A stretch of DNA of 64,000 nucleotides, from assembly GCA_030762935.1 (NCBI GenBank), contig CM060886.1:37123509-37187508 (forward strand), in the 5' to 3' direction. The DNA comes from Hymenopus coronatus (Eukaryota > Arthropoda > Insecta > Mantodea > Hymenopodidae). Shown one piece after another: positions 46,300 to 56,742 of the stretch (its first letter is position 1; every line of letters starts with the position of its first letter). Made by a program: the position numbers and the translations under genes. Below the pieces are notes generated by a model. The model was given only the letters and a program-made list of their open reading frames with translations, did not search any database and was not told where the DNA came from.

Positions 46300-46781
46300 C
46301 TATTCTTATTCTTAAGCTATACGAATATCCGCTCTTATTGTCGCCACGAGCGATTGGTTGCTGTACTTATATCACCTAATTGTTCAAAACTTAATAAAGT
46401 AAACAAAAAATTAAAATAATTATGGATAGTAGTGACTTTTCAGGCATCTAAAGTTTGGTAACCGATAGTGACGCAGTTTGCTTTTGTGTTGCAGTGGATA
46501 AGTACAGTATCTTAGGTCATGCCCTCATGGGCAAAATAAGGGCTAGAGTGTATACTTGTATCTCCCTCTTCACTGCTAGCTGTAAATACTTAGGCGCAGT
46601 AAACAACACCCTACTAACAACAGCTACCCTATTTCATCGGATACCACGTTTCGCTGTTTGGCTTATTATGGATATCTTATTCATTTTATTACTTTTTAAA
46701 CCGACATAACATACAGCCCTTTTGTGAACTTATAGAATGCAATAGACCTCACCAGAGTAAGTGAAATAAATATGTTATTAC
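46300..46781. other. Unassigned spacer
   Basis: An 84-codon plus-strand frame at 46455-46709 has a hydrophobic C-terminus (WLIMDILFILLLF) but no recognisable family; probably chance. Confidence 0.35.
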
Positions 46782-47696
46782 TTTTTTTACTTTCTTTACA
46801 CATACTATGTACATAGTGCATAGAGAAGGTATTGCACTCCACCCATAAATTCGATACCGAGATTTCACCGGAAATACATGTTTTATGGTCCCCTGTATCC
46901 AAAAAAATACATTTTCAGAAAAAGGTCTGTGAGTGTCCGTGTGTCTGTGAGCACAATAACTCAAAAACGGTTAAATATCAAGCTTTGTATTTAAATTCAG
47001 TATCTTCCAAAAATGAGACACGACGATTTTCAAAAAGATTATTATAAAAATCCCCTCCCGCCACTCTTAATTTCCCTTTACATGGAACATTTTTTAAAAC
47101 ATTCTGACTTTCTCAAAAATGGCTGTATCGGTTTCGATTAAAATATCTTGTATTAAATATGTTTACATGACTAAATGTGTATCTTGAATTATCTGAAAAT
47201 AGCCTCTGAAGATTTCTTCATTCTTGCTGAATTGTGCATAAAACAGGTAAACCGTTAAAGATGTACAAAGATTACCACACAAAAATTTAATTTCGTTGAA
47301 ATACACAAATTATATCATACACATTTATTTTATTTATTTTGTAGAGTTGCACATTTTTGAGATGTACCTTATTATTTGTTTCAATTTTAAACTGGTTTAA
47401 CTTTTCTCAAACCGGAAATCGCCTTTCGTTTCATCTGTTTTGTTTTACTGCTGGCCGTTCAAAGTGAACTGAACTTCAAATTTTCATATAGCGACTAGTT
47501 TTTAAAAGACCTTAATTATATTTTGCTTAGGGTATCCTCTTATTGCCCTTCTGCTTGGAAGGAAACACGTAATAAGAATCTTTTTGCTAATGTTTATGTC
47601 AAATAGCATGATATAGATACAAGAATCTTTTGTAAGAATAGTATGTTTGCAGACGAGTTAGAGAAAGTCATATGGATAGAACACATCAGAATGTTT
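46782..47696 (+). mobile_element. Pal-element copy 31, full length
   Basis: Palindrome ACACATACTATGTACATAGT at 46798-46817, microsatellite GTGAGTGTCCGTGTGTCTG, core diverged (AGCTTTGTATTTAAATTC). The distal end AGAGAAAGTCATATGGATAG then ACACATCAGAATGTTTT is at 47660-47696. Confidence 0.85.
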
Positions 47697-48097
47697 TGTC
47701 ATTTTCGACGTAAGGGTGAACAAAAAATTGAAGCGTTGCATTCATTGCACTTGTATTTACAGTGTTTTCAGATGGTAGTTCTACATTCCTTAATTTGAGC
47801 GTCTTTATGAGCTGCCTGAGCATATAGAAGCTTAAATTCGGTGATATAAGAGCTTCTCATGGTAGTGTTTGAGATATCAAAGGAAATGTGACAAAATAGA
47901 CATGCGTTTAACTATCATAGAACACTTTATTTGACCCCCTTAATAGGGTAAAACATTTCACAGCCCATGGAAAACAGACATGGCTAACACTAGTTCAATA
48001 GCCTCAGCACATTCAGTGTACAATCACATCTTCATCACTCCACGAGTACTGTTAATTTTACGACCAAAAGACATTCATTTATTTACACGATATCTTT
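47697..48097. other. Unassigned spacer
   Basis: Nothing recognised before the mariner element. Confidence 0.35.
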
Positions 48098-48261
48098 TAC
48101 GAGGTACGTCCAGAAAGTAAGTTCCGTTTACATTTATCTCCGCTGCAGCGCTGCGATCGTAGTTCCGCACATGTGCGGTAGACGCTCTGTATCAAGGAGA
48201 AGAAACTTGCGCCATTTTGAGATCGCTGTCAGCCACATACGCTTTGTTGCGCTTGTTTACA

Positions 48262-48384
48262 ATGTCGGTGTTGATTGAAAATCCCGCCGCTTGTGAAATC
48301 AGGTCTGTGATTCGTTTTCTGAATGCTAGGAAAGTGAAACCAATTGAAATTTATCCGCAAATTGCGCCGCGCAATATAGAATAA
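48262..48384 (+). pseudogene. Mariner transposase N-terminal stub
   Basis: ATG at 48262 opens 40 codons beginning MSVLIENPAACEIRSVIRFL, the start of the first DNA-binding helix-turn-helix of mariner transposases. The similarity stops near codon 33-36 at the internal deletion, and TAA follows at 48382-48384. The stub could still bind nothing useful, because the second HTH is gone. Confidence 0.65.
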
Positions 48385-48411
48385 GCGCCGAGGATTGCTG
48401 TCAAAAGGTGT

Positions 48412-48710
48412 TGTTTTCTTCACGACCACGCACTGCAAATGTGACGGAAAACCTCCTACAGGGATTTGGCTGGGACGTGTTTGACCATCCTCCGTACAGC
48501 CCAGACCTCGCTCCTAGCGACTTTCATCTGTTCTTACATCTCAAGTCTTTCCTTGGCGGTCAACATTTCAACAATGACGAAGAGCTGAAAGAAAATGTTT
48601 CCAACTTTTTGAAGACACAGGTGGCAAACTTCTATGAAGAAGGTATACAAAAACTTGTGCCACGCTATGACAAATATCTGCAAAATTTCGGCAGTTATGT
48701 GGAACAGTAG
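48412..48710 (+). pseudogene. Mariner transposase C-terminal part
   Basis: The second catalytic Asp appears in FLHDHA (Asp codon at 48424-48426). The rest lies in another frame: TANVTENLLQ, HPPYSPDLAPSDFHLF and the tail VPRYDKYLQNFGSYVEQ. The third Asp (PSD) is at 48519-48521. The distance between the two Asp codons is 95 nt instead of the 105 nt expected for DD34D, so a 10-nt deletion explains the frameshift. The first catalytic Asp lies in the missing interior. Confidence 0.75.
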
Positions 48711-48811
48711 TTCAAGAGTTGTAGAATTTTGTGCAATAAATAATTATTCTCTATCTGTACACAATTTAATTTTATTACCAAACGGAACTTACTTTCTGTA
48801 CGTACCTCGTA

Positions 48812-49780
48812 TTTCACTATCAAATGTATAATCAAAACACATACTATTCTGTACAAAAAAGTATCAACATTAATATTGACATATTCATCTTTTAACCCTT
48901 TGTTGCCTGTTGGTACCTATAAGTTCCGCTTGTTTTAAACGTAACTATACAAATAGGGTTGTATTCTAGGATTAATTTCATGTTATACTAACCTTCAACC
49001 ATAAACGACAAGTAATCAAAACTGTTTTATATTGTAAAAATATATAAAATTTTTGCCCTAACATTGCAGTGAGTTTATTAAATAAATAAAAGAGAAAACC
49101 GACATAACTACAGTCAAATGTAACTTCAAGCATCACGTCGAGTATTTTACTTGGGCTCTCCCCGTCATTTACCAGTCACTGGTATTTGAACTTGCAACAT
49201 TTGGCTTTGAATGGAAGACAGTCCATTACCTATCACCTAACATTCATGGCCGTTTGAACTACTGTCTTTGGCAGCATTATGAAAAATGGTTTAGAAGAAT
49301 TTAAAATTTTAATTGGGAAGAAAAATATTAATAAAGGATCTACATTTATTTTCATTTCTATTTCGTCTTATTATTTTATATAATTATTTTATAAGTTTAT
49401 TCCCATGAATTAAAGGAAAACCGGCGTATGTAGTGTACTAGTGCAGGCAACTAAGGGTTAATACCTTCAAAACAAAATTGATTTCTACAAAAAAAGTCAA
49501 TTTCTGTTGTGATGTAAACAAGTGTATATCGATTTATTGCAGACTTTTCTTGTATTAAAAGTTCTGATACTTTAAAAAGTGTCCCACATCAAGTAATATG
49601 TTTCATTAATAAGCCTGCAGAATTTTAACATAGAAATTATTTTCATTTGCAATAATAACTGAACATGACAAAATAACACTTCAGTTTTCTATAAACTATT
49701 AAAGCCCAATATGTTATTTATTTATTATTGAGATATACATACTATTTACAGATTTTAGTGCTAGACAGATATTTAATGCA
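48812..49780. other. Unassigned stretch with one tRNA-like repeat
   Basis: 49140-49265 (CCCCGTCATTTACCAGTCAC ... CATGGCCGTTTGAACTAC) resembles 42735-42880 and is probably the same SINE type (h). The remainder is unrecognised. Confidence 0.4.
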
Positions 49781-49982
49781 CCTAGACGGCGCGGGTTGGA
49801 TCCCCAAGCGACAGTATATAAGATTTGTGGTGGACAAAACGGCGCAGGGACAGGTTTTCTCCGGTTTCCCCCGCCATCCCATTCCACCGGTGCTCCATCT
49901 TCATTCCATGTATCACCAGAGTCATCCCTCGCGGTGCTACAAGTAGTAAAAGCGGGCGTTAACACTACAAAAAAAAAAAAAA
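49781..49982 (+). repeat. SINE type c, 5'-truncated, with A-rich tail
   Basis: Starts CACCTAGACGGCGCGGGTTG, matching the B-box side of the arm at 23052. It continues with TAAGATTTGTGGTGGACAAA, TTCTCCGGTTTCCCCCGCC, TTCCATGTATCACCAGAGTC and the tail CGGGCGTTAACACTACAAAA. It shows the full 3' part that the foldback pair lacks. Confidence 0.7.
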
Positions 49983-49989
49983 TTAAAAA

Positions 49990-50455
49990 GCATTTTGAAA
50001 TTCCATTCTCTTCACATGACTACGAGAACAAAGAAAATAAAGAAAAAATGGAATTGCCTTTTCCTAACCAAGAAAAATGTATTTGAAAAATTCAAATCAT
50101 TATCAAAGAATATTTTGAAAACAAACTAAATTGTAGGTGATGAAAATGATGTGCTGCAATTAGTCGTATTATTTTTGTGTAGTAAGAATTTGTCTTGCAT
50201 TTACCAATTATACAAAAATCTTCCATAGTTCTTCTATGGCTATCGCAGAAATCTTAAGACAAACATTTTATAGGCGATCCAAATATTTTAAACATATTAT
50301 ATTTTAAGAAAATAAGTAATTTTTGAGAAAATCAACATTAATACAAATTTTCCAGAGGGTAGTTTGGGTTTAGAGGATTTCCTTAAAGCTTCGTGCCACT
50401 CCCTTAGAAGATGCTATACCGACTCTCTACTTACTATAGGTATGTAATAGAGTGA
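49990..50455 (-). mobile_element. Pal-element copy 32, divergent
   Basis: From about 50150 the minus-oriented blocks are clear (TTTTTGTGTAGTAAGAATTTG, given as TTGTGTAGTAAGAATTTG; AGGGTAGTTTGGGTTTAGAG; CTTCGTGCCACTCCCTTAG). The microsatellite half is deleted and a remnant palindrome side (TACTATAGGTATGTAATAGA) joins copy 33. Confidence 0.65.
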
Positions 50456-51328
50456 AAATCTGATGTGCTACATTCACATGCCTTCCTTTACATCTGTGTA
50501 ATAAATTATTGTTAATAAGCTTATTCTTCTGTCTATATAATGTTAAAACATTAGCAGAAATGGTGTTTTTACTTATTTCCTTTATAAGTAGAAGGGAAAT
50601 AAGCGAATACATTATGGCTAAACCGGCAGTCAAATGTTTTAAAACGTGGTTGTTATGGGATTGAACTCCATTTCTGTGCGTGGACAAGCATTGACAAGTT
50701 TCCGTATGAGAACACTTTTAAGTATTTTAATACTGAAATCAATAACAAGAAATATCGTGAAAACGGCTAAGTCTACGAAAAAAGTGTAAATGATATAAAT
50801 TGTGTGTTTTATCGTGATCTACATTTTTTGTACAGTAAGATTTTGTCTATATCTTACAGTTTACCAGTTATACAAAATTCAGTTAAAATAAGCCAGACTA
50901 AAGAGAGGACTTTAGAGGCTATTCCCAGAAAATTCAAGATATACATTTTATTTGATATGTAAATATCTTAAATATAAGAGATTTTAATCAAAGACCTTAC
51001 AGCCATTTTTGAGAAAATCAAAATTTTCAAAATTTTGATGATGTAAAGGGTAGTTTGGGGATTTCTTGAAAATCTTTGTGTCGCATCCTTGGAAGATAAC
51101 CAAATCTATAACAAGTTTGGGATTTAACGGTCTATTCGTTTTTGAGCTATGCTATCCACTGGCACACACAGACCTTCTTCTGAAAATGCTGTTGTTTTTT
51201 TCTTTTATTCAGGGAGTCCTAAAACATGTATTTCTGGAGAAATCTCGGTATCAGATCTTTGGGTGGAATCCAATACCTTCTCTATTGCTATGTACATTGT
51301 ACATAGGGGGTTAGAGAAAGTATAAATC
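50455..51328 (-). mobile_element. Pal-element copy 33, full length, tandem
   Basis: AAAATCTGATGTGCTACATT at 50456 to the palindrome TATGTACATTGTACATAGGG at 51290-51328. Subfamily B (GAGCTATGCTATCCACTGG) with almost no CA repeat. It abuts copies 32 and 34. Confidence 0.85.
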
Positions 51329-52032
51329 TGATTATTTCGTTATCTACATTAGGCTAATCAAGAAAACATAAGCACAAATTGCCTTATTACTTGCTTCCTT
51401 GTAAGTAGGAGAGAAATAAGGGACCACTACTCAATAGGCTAAAGCGATGGTGAAATATTTTAAAAGTTGGTAACTATGTGAAGAATTGGTATTTTCTTTG
51501 CACTTCCACGATTAAAACAAATGAGATATTAAACGAAAGAAGACTTTCCCATTGAAAGTAGTTTAAGTACCTTAAATTGAGGCCGATAACAGGGAATAGT
51601 TCCAAAACTGTTAACTCTACAACAAATTATATTGTGTGTTTTAACGTGATCTACATTTTAAATTATCTGTCTCTTACGTTTTACCAGTTAAAAAAAAAAA
51701 CCCCATTCTCTAAGAAAATCGAGATAATACATTTTGTCATCAAATATATTTAATATACGGCATCAAAATCGTTTGGGGTGGGGGATTTTCTCGAAAATAT
51801 TCGTGTCGCATCCTTGAAAGATATTAATTTTAAATACCAGGTTTGATATTTAACGTCCTTTTTTATTTTTAGCACATTATCCACATCACACACATGGATC
51901 TTTTTCTAAAAATGCTTTTTTGGATTCACGGAGTCCTAAACCATGTATTTCCCGGTAAGAATTTTGGGTGGAATACAACACCACCTATTCACTACCTATG
52001 TAATGCATAGTACGTGTAGAGAAAGTAAAAAT
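51323..52032 (-). mobile_element. Pal-element copy 34, tandem
   Basis: Begins TATAAATCTGATTATTTCG directly after the palindrome of copy 33. Ends with the palindrome TACCTATGTAATGCATAGTA at 51995-52032. The microsatellite is reduced to CACATCACACACATGG. Confidence 0.82.
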
Positions 52033-52149
52033 CCTAACTGTTGCTTTTCCCCCTAAAAATATTATATGGCGCCTGACTTTATAACAAATTGATTCATACG
52101 GATAGAGACAGGTGAGATGCTTAATGATTTGCCATTTAAAATTATAGAT

Positions 52150-52390
52150 AAAGACCTTCGATTGAATGAGCCGATACAGAAATTGCCCACTCAAAAAGCG
52201 ATTTCCAAGCCAGTGTCGGTACGTGATAGCCCCATCACGGCTTTCAACAGCATCGTGTGAACGACGTTTCAATGCCATGTAATCAAATATAAACGGCAAA
52301 CCAGGCTTTTGGTGAAATCTCGTGATGATACCTTTGAATGGTCTATCAATAAAACGCTTAACCGACAAAACCCGAACACGTTGATGTTTT
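52150..52390 (+). pseudogene. hAT transposase C-terminal (dimerisation) remnant
   Basis: The plus strand encodes APSRLSTASCERRFNAM at 52229-52279 (frame of the TAA at 52280), which matches the conserved STASCERxFSxM motif of the hAT dimerisation domain. After that stop the expected next segment appears as NLVMIPLNGLSIKRL at about 52322-52366. So this is a fossil of about 80 codons with stops. A 141-codon frame on the opposite strand (51985-52410, GTG start) is its shadow. Confidence 0.55.
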
Positions 52391-52580
52391 AGTGTAAAAG
52401 CAAGCAGCACCGTTTCTTAATTAAAGCAGCAAACAGTTCATGGATTCGTCTGCTCGTGGAACAGGATGTACATTTTTACTTTCTCTACACGTATCATGTA
52501 CATAGTGTATAGAGGATGTATTGCACTCCACCCAAAAACTCGATACCGATATTTGCCCGGAAGTTATGTTTTAGGTTATC

Positions 52581-53097
52581 CAAAAAATCTGGTGTGTTCC
52601 ATTCTCATGACTTTCTCTATATCTCTGCTACAAATTATGGTTAACAAGCTTAAGCTTCTATCTACTTCATATTAATTGAGATAAATTAGCAGAAATAGTC
52701 TTATTAGTTGCTTCCATGTAAGTAGAAGCGAAATAACGGAGTACCATAGTCAAATTCTGGTTGCTATGTGACTGAAGATCCTTTGTTTGTATGGACAGGA
52801 TTTGTCAAATTCCTGTATGGGAAAAGTATAAGTCTTTTAAAGCTGAAACCAATAACAAGGAACATCTAATAAACGATCAATTCCACGAAAAAAATATAAC
52901 ACAAATTGTATGTTTTAATGTGCTCTACATTTTTTGTGTATTTCATACGGTTTAGCAGTTATGCAAAATCAGTAAAATTCAGTAGTTAGGTTTTGGGGGG
53001 ATTTAGTTGAAAATCTTCGTGTCGCATTCTTGGAAGATATCAAACTTAAATACAAGGTTTGGTATTTAACCGTCTTTTCTTTTTTGAACTCTGCTGT

Positions 53098-53144
<47 letters not shown>

Positions 53145-53288
53145 GACCTGTTTCTGAAAATGTTTTTTTTTGGATTCAGGGGGTCCTAAAACATGTATTT
53201 CCGGTAAAATTTCTACATCGCATTTTTGGGTGGAATACAATACATTGTACACAATACGCTGTACTGACGGGGCTGGAGAAAGTTAAAA
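52581..53288 (-). mobile_element. Pal-element copy 36, nested in copy 35
   Basis: From AAATCTGGTGTGTTCCATTC at 52585 to a decayed palindrome (TACATTGTACACAATACGCT) and GGAGAAAGTTAAAAG at 53288. A pure CA microsatellite of about 44 nt lies at 53098-53142. A ~200-bp part of the interior is deleted. Confidence 0.82.
53098..53142. repeat. (CA)n microsatellite inside nested copy
   Basis: About 22 uninterrupted CA dinucleotides, the purest in the window. Confidence 0.95.
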
Positions 53289-54029
53289 GGCATTTCCAGA
53301 GAAATGTCCGTGTGAGTCCGCGTGTCTGAACAAGATAACTCAAAAACGAAAAGTCAGTAAATTACTAAACTTTGTATTTAAGTTTAGTATATTCCTAGAA
53401 TGCAACAAGAAGATTTTGAGCAAAATCCCCCCACCCCAAACTACCCTTTACATGGAACAGTGTTAAAATTTTTTGATTTTCTCAAAAATGACTAACTATT
53501 TTGATTAAAATATCCTATATTAAAGATATTTACCTGACAAATAAAAGGTATATCTTGAATTTTCTGCGAATAGCCTCTGAAGACTACTTTATTCTGGGTG
53601 AATTTTACGGAATTTTGCATAACTGCTAAGCCGTAAGAGACGAACAAAAACTTACCACACAAAAAATATAGAGCATATTAAAACACACAATTTATGTCAT
53701 ATGGATTTTTTTAATGTACTTGGTCGTTTTTGAGATAATTCTTGTTTTTGGTTTCAGCTTTTAAAAACAATCTTTTCTCATACGGGAATTTGTCAATTCG
53801 TGTCCATACAAACAAAGGAGCTTCAGTCACATAGCAACCAGCTTTTGACTATCACTTTAACCTCCCTTATTTCGCTTCTGCTTACAAGGAAGCAAGTAAA
53901 AAGAGTATTTCTGTTATTTTTCTCGTGATTAGCATGAAGTAAATAGAAGCATAAGTTTTAACAATAATTTGTTGTAGAGATATAGAGAAAGTCATGCGAA
54001 TGGAACACAGATTTTTCTTGAAATATCGT

Positions 54030-54480
54030 TATTAGGGACAGAAACAACGGCAGAAGTTTAAAGTTCGCTCATTTTCCAAATGCGAGTTACAATATTGTGA
54101 AATACAATGATGATACACTCTGGTCTTTTGTAGTTTTCTTCCCCTTCTTCTAACGCAAGGTCTGAATCCTTTAAATCCGTTCCGCAGCCAGAGAATTATG
54201 TGAGCTGCTGTGTCCATCTCTTTTTAAGCCGTCTTATATCCGTCTTCCTGTATGTTATAAAAATATGCTTGCATATTGATCATGCGCATATTGATCACAT
54301 TTTCCACCATACTTATTCCTACCTGAAGTTATTCTCCGATTTCCCGACTTTTTCTTTGATCTCAAGACTCGTATCGAGTATTGATTTCAAGAATTGCATT
54401 TCAGCTATTTCGATAAATACCTACTGTTTCAATTTTTATGCTCTAATACCTACACCTCGCCTTCGTGCAGCAAATACGGT
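54030..54480 (-). pseudogene. LINE ORF2 C-terminal tail remnant
   Basis: On the minus strand, EIAEMQFLKSILDTSLEIKE (near 54400-54340) matches the [IE]TAEMRFLRSL... segment downstream of the RT domain in arthropod LINEs, and YRKTDIRRLKKRWTQQLT (near 54250-54195) matches the terminal YxPKGRRxxGRPxKRWxDQ motif. Stops and frame changes separate them. This segment lies downstream of the one found at 10690 in the same kind of protein. Confidence 0.55.
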
Positions 54481-54586
54481 ATAGAAGAAATATTGTGTAG
54501 TATAATTGAATTTCTTTATTCAAATTTCCGCCTAAATACATGTAAAACACCCGTTTGTTATATTGATTTGTAGATTAATTTCAGGC
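54481..54586. other. Unassigned spacer
   Basis: Short AT-rich stretch, nothing recognised. Confidence 0.3.
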
Positions 54587-54700
54587 AGCGCCATGGACAA
54601 ATGGTCGCTTCTCACCTAGGCGACTTGGGTTGAATCCCAAATTTGATTTTTGGTGCACAAAGCGGCGTCTGGATGTTTTTTTTTTTTTTCGGATTATGTG
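54587..54700 (+). repeat. SINE type c head, degraded
   Basis: GGCAGCGCCATGGACAAATG, then CTTCTCACCTAGGCGACTTG and GGTTGAATCCCAAA. Matches the head of the unit at 23011 (GCGCCGTGGCCGAGTGG) with several changes and ends before the tail. Confidence 0.55.
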
Positions 54701-54805
54701 GTTTCAACCCAACAATTATTTCATCTCACCTTTTCTATCATTCATTTTGCCTTCACTCTCATTTCTAATTAAGGGCCGAATCCTCGTTCTTCATTAATGT
54801 AAATG

Positions 54806-55520
54806 GAAAAATCATATGTGTACCATTCACATGACTTTCTCCATATCCCTGCAACAAATTATTCCTAAAAAGCTTATACTTCTATTTACAATATGCTAAT
54901 CAGAAAAAATTAGCAGAAATAGTCTTATTACTCGCATCCTTGTAAGCAGAAGCGAAATAAGGGACAACCGTAGATTTAAGTGATAGTCAAAAGCTGGTTG
55001 CTATGTCAATGAAGTTCCTTTGTTTATATGGATAGGAGTTGACAAGTTCCAGTATGAGAAAAGTATACGTTTTTCATAGCAGAAACCAAAAATAAAGAAT
55101 GTCACAAAAACGACGAACTTCACGAAAAAAATGTATATAACATAAATTGTGTGCTTTAATGTGCTCTACATTTTTTGTGTAGCAAATTTTTGTCCAACTC
55201 TTACGGTTTAGCAGTTATTCAACATTTAGTAAAATTCATCCAGAATAAACTACTCTTCAGAGGCTATTCCCAGAAAATTCAAGATATACATTTTATTTGT
55301 CAGGTAAATATGTTTAATATACGAAATTTTAATCAAAATCGTTAGAGCCATTTTTGAGTAAATCAAAATTTTCAAAAAAAGTTCCATGTAAAGGGTAGTT
55401 GGGGTGGGGCAATTTTTCTCAAAATCTTCGTGTCGCATCCCTGGAAGATACTAAACTTAAATGCCAAGTTTGGTATTTTACCGACTTTTAATATTTGAGT
55501 TATCGTGTTTACAGACACAC

Positions 55521-55555
<35 letters not shown>

Positions 55556-55696
55556 CCTTTTTGTGAAAATGCTTTTTTTGGATATTGGGGACCCTAAAAC
55601 CTATATTTCCGGTGAAATCTCGGTATCGAATTTTTGGTGGAGTGCAATACTTTCTCTATACACTATGTACATAGTGCGTATGGAGAAAGTAAAAAT
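54806..55696 (-). mobile_element. Pal-element copy 37, full-length
   Basis: AAAAATCATATGTGTACCAT at 54808 to the palindrome CACTATGTACATAGTGCGTA at 55660-55679, ending AGAAAGTAAAAAT at 55696. (CA)n at 55515-55553. Very similar to copy 24 (35023), subfamily A. Confidence 0.9.
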
Positions 55697-55721
55697 GGCG
55701 TGATGTTTATGGACGCTCTTT

Positions 55722-55978
55722 AATTATACTGTGGTTCTCAACGCCCCATTCTAAATTGGGCGTGAAAGACCGCTTAATTTTGCTCAGAGGAATCTCTATC
55801 AGGCTTGAGGTTCTTTTACGTGCTGTAAATGTACGACATGGGTCCAAGGACTTTACTTCCCTTACATGCTAACGATTTTTACACCCGAAAAAATCCATCG
55901 TCCTCCGCCGGGTTTGAACCCGCGACCTTGAGTATATGAAGATAGGATGGTAACTATTATACCACGGAGGGCGACTGA
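55722..55978 (-). repeat. SINE type a, minus strand
   Basis: The reverse complement reads GTGGTATAATAGTTACCATC (A-box side), CGCGGGTTCAAACCCGGCGG (B box), GGGTGTAAAAATCGTTAGC, TAAAAGAACCTCAAGCCTGA and GAACCACAGTATAATTAAAG. About 257 bp, same family as 30793. Confidence 0.82.
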
Positions 55979-56742
55979 TTAAATATCGTCGCCTCCTCGA
56001 AAGCCTTCTGACCCCAGGCACACAGCTGCAAGAACTAAGACCTCCATACGACAAGGGTAAACAGACTAACTTAAATACAAGTACCGCTCTCCTATGTTCC
56101 CATTGGTAGTTGTTCGGCCAATGGATGTGGTCGCCTTTTTCTGTGTTTTCATTGGCTCGTTGGCAACAAGGCAGAATGCTTTTCTTAGCAGGGGTCTCCA
56201 GATGATGTTAAAGTTTCTTCCATTGCCTCTGTTAACTTTTTAGCCTCAAGAGGTCTACACCGGAAGCACTGGACCAAGATATTTCTAATATTGGCCGTGG
56301 AAGTATACGAAAACGTTTACGAGTAGTATCATGAAGTAGCATTTTTCCAAATTCCTGTAGGTAATGATTGAAATGAATCATTACTCTAACTACTAACACA
56401 CGCTATAATCTGAAATACATTGCCCATTAATGAACTCTTCAGCAAACGATAGTGTAAATGGTCAATAAGCGCGCGATGCTATAAACGAGAAATAATTTAC
56501 GAGATGCATAGAAATAATGCGTTCATAATGTTTTATTACTCGCCAGCTCAATGCAGAAGGTAAATGTGAGCTCTAGAAATAAGCAAATTAAAATTTCTCT
56601 CCACCAATAAATCAAGAAATACAATTCTTTACGATGCGTTTAAAATTATTAAAATGTAATTGTTAATTTATCTTCGGTTCTAAATACGTACTGCTAAAAT
56701 ACAATTTGGAAGCTTATGGTGAAATTTACTTTTAGTAAAAAG
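55979..56742. other. Unassigned spacer
   Basis: CCATTGGTAG, GGCCAATGG and TCATTGGCTC lie within about 70 nt (56100-56165), i.e. clustered CCAAT-box-like motifs in a moderately GC-rich patch. No gene frame was seen beside them. Confidence 0.35.

Larger units (their letters stand above)
48100..48809 (+). mobile_element. Internally deleted mariner element, 710 bp
   Basis: Terminal inverted repeats of 30 nt with one mismatch: CGAGGTACGTCCAGAAAGTA then AGTTCCGTTT at 48100-48129, and the inverse of CGAGGTACGTACAGAAAGTA then AGTTCCGTTT at 48780-48809. TA flanks both sides (48098-48099, 48810-48811). Full mariners are about 1.3 kb, so roughly 600 bp of interior is missing. The transposase ends survive (next two entries). 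Confidence 0.88.
52471..54016 (+). mobile_element. Pal-element copy 35, host of a nested copy
   Basis: Left part 52471-52580: palindrome TCATGTACATAGTGTATAGA to GTTTTAGGTTATCCAAAA. Right part from 53289: GGCATTTCCAGAGAAATGTC, CGAAAAGTCAG core (subfamily A), and distal end GAATGGAACACAGATTTTT at 54016. The two parts join at the family's CCAAAAA|GCATTTT site. Confidence 0.85.

Noticed and set aside
48229..48438. 69-codon minus-strand frame in the mariner
   Set aside because: Antisense shadow of the transposase N-terminal stub.
51985..52410. 141-codon minus-strand frame
   Set aside because: It starts at GTG, ends inside a Pal-element palindrome, and is antisense to a hAT transposase remnant.
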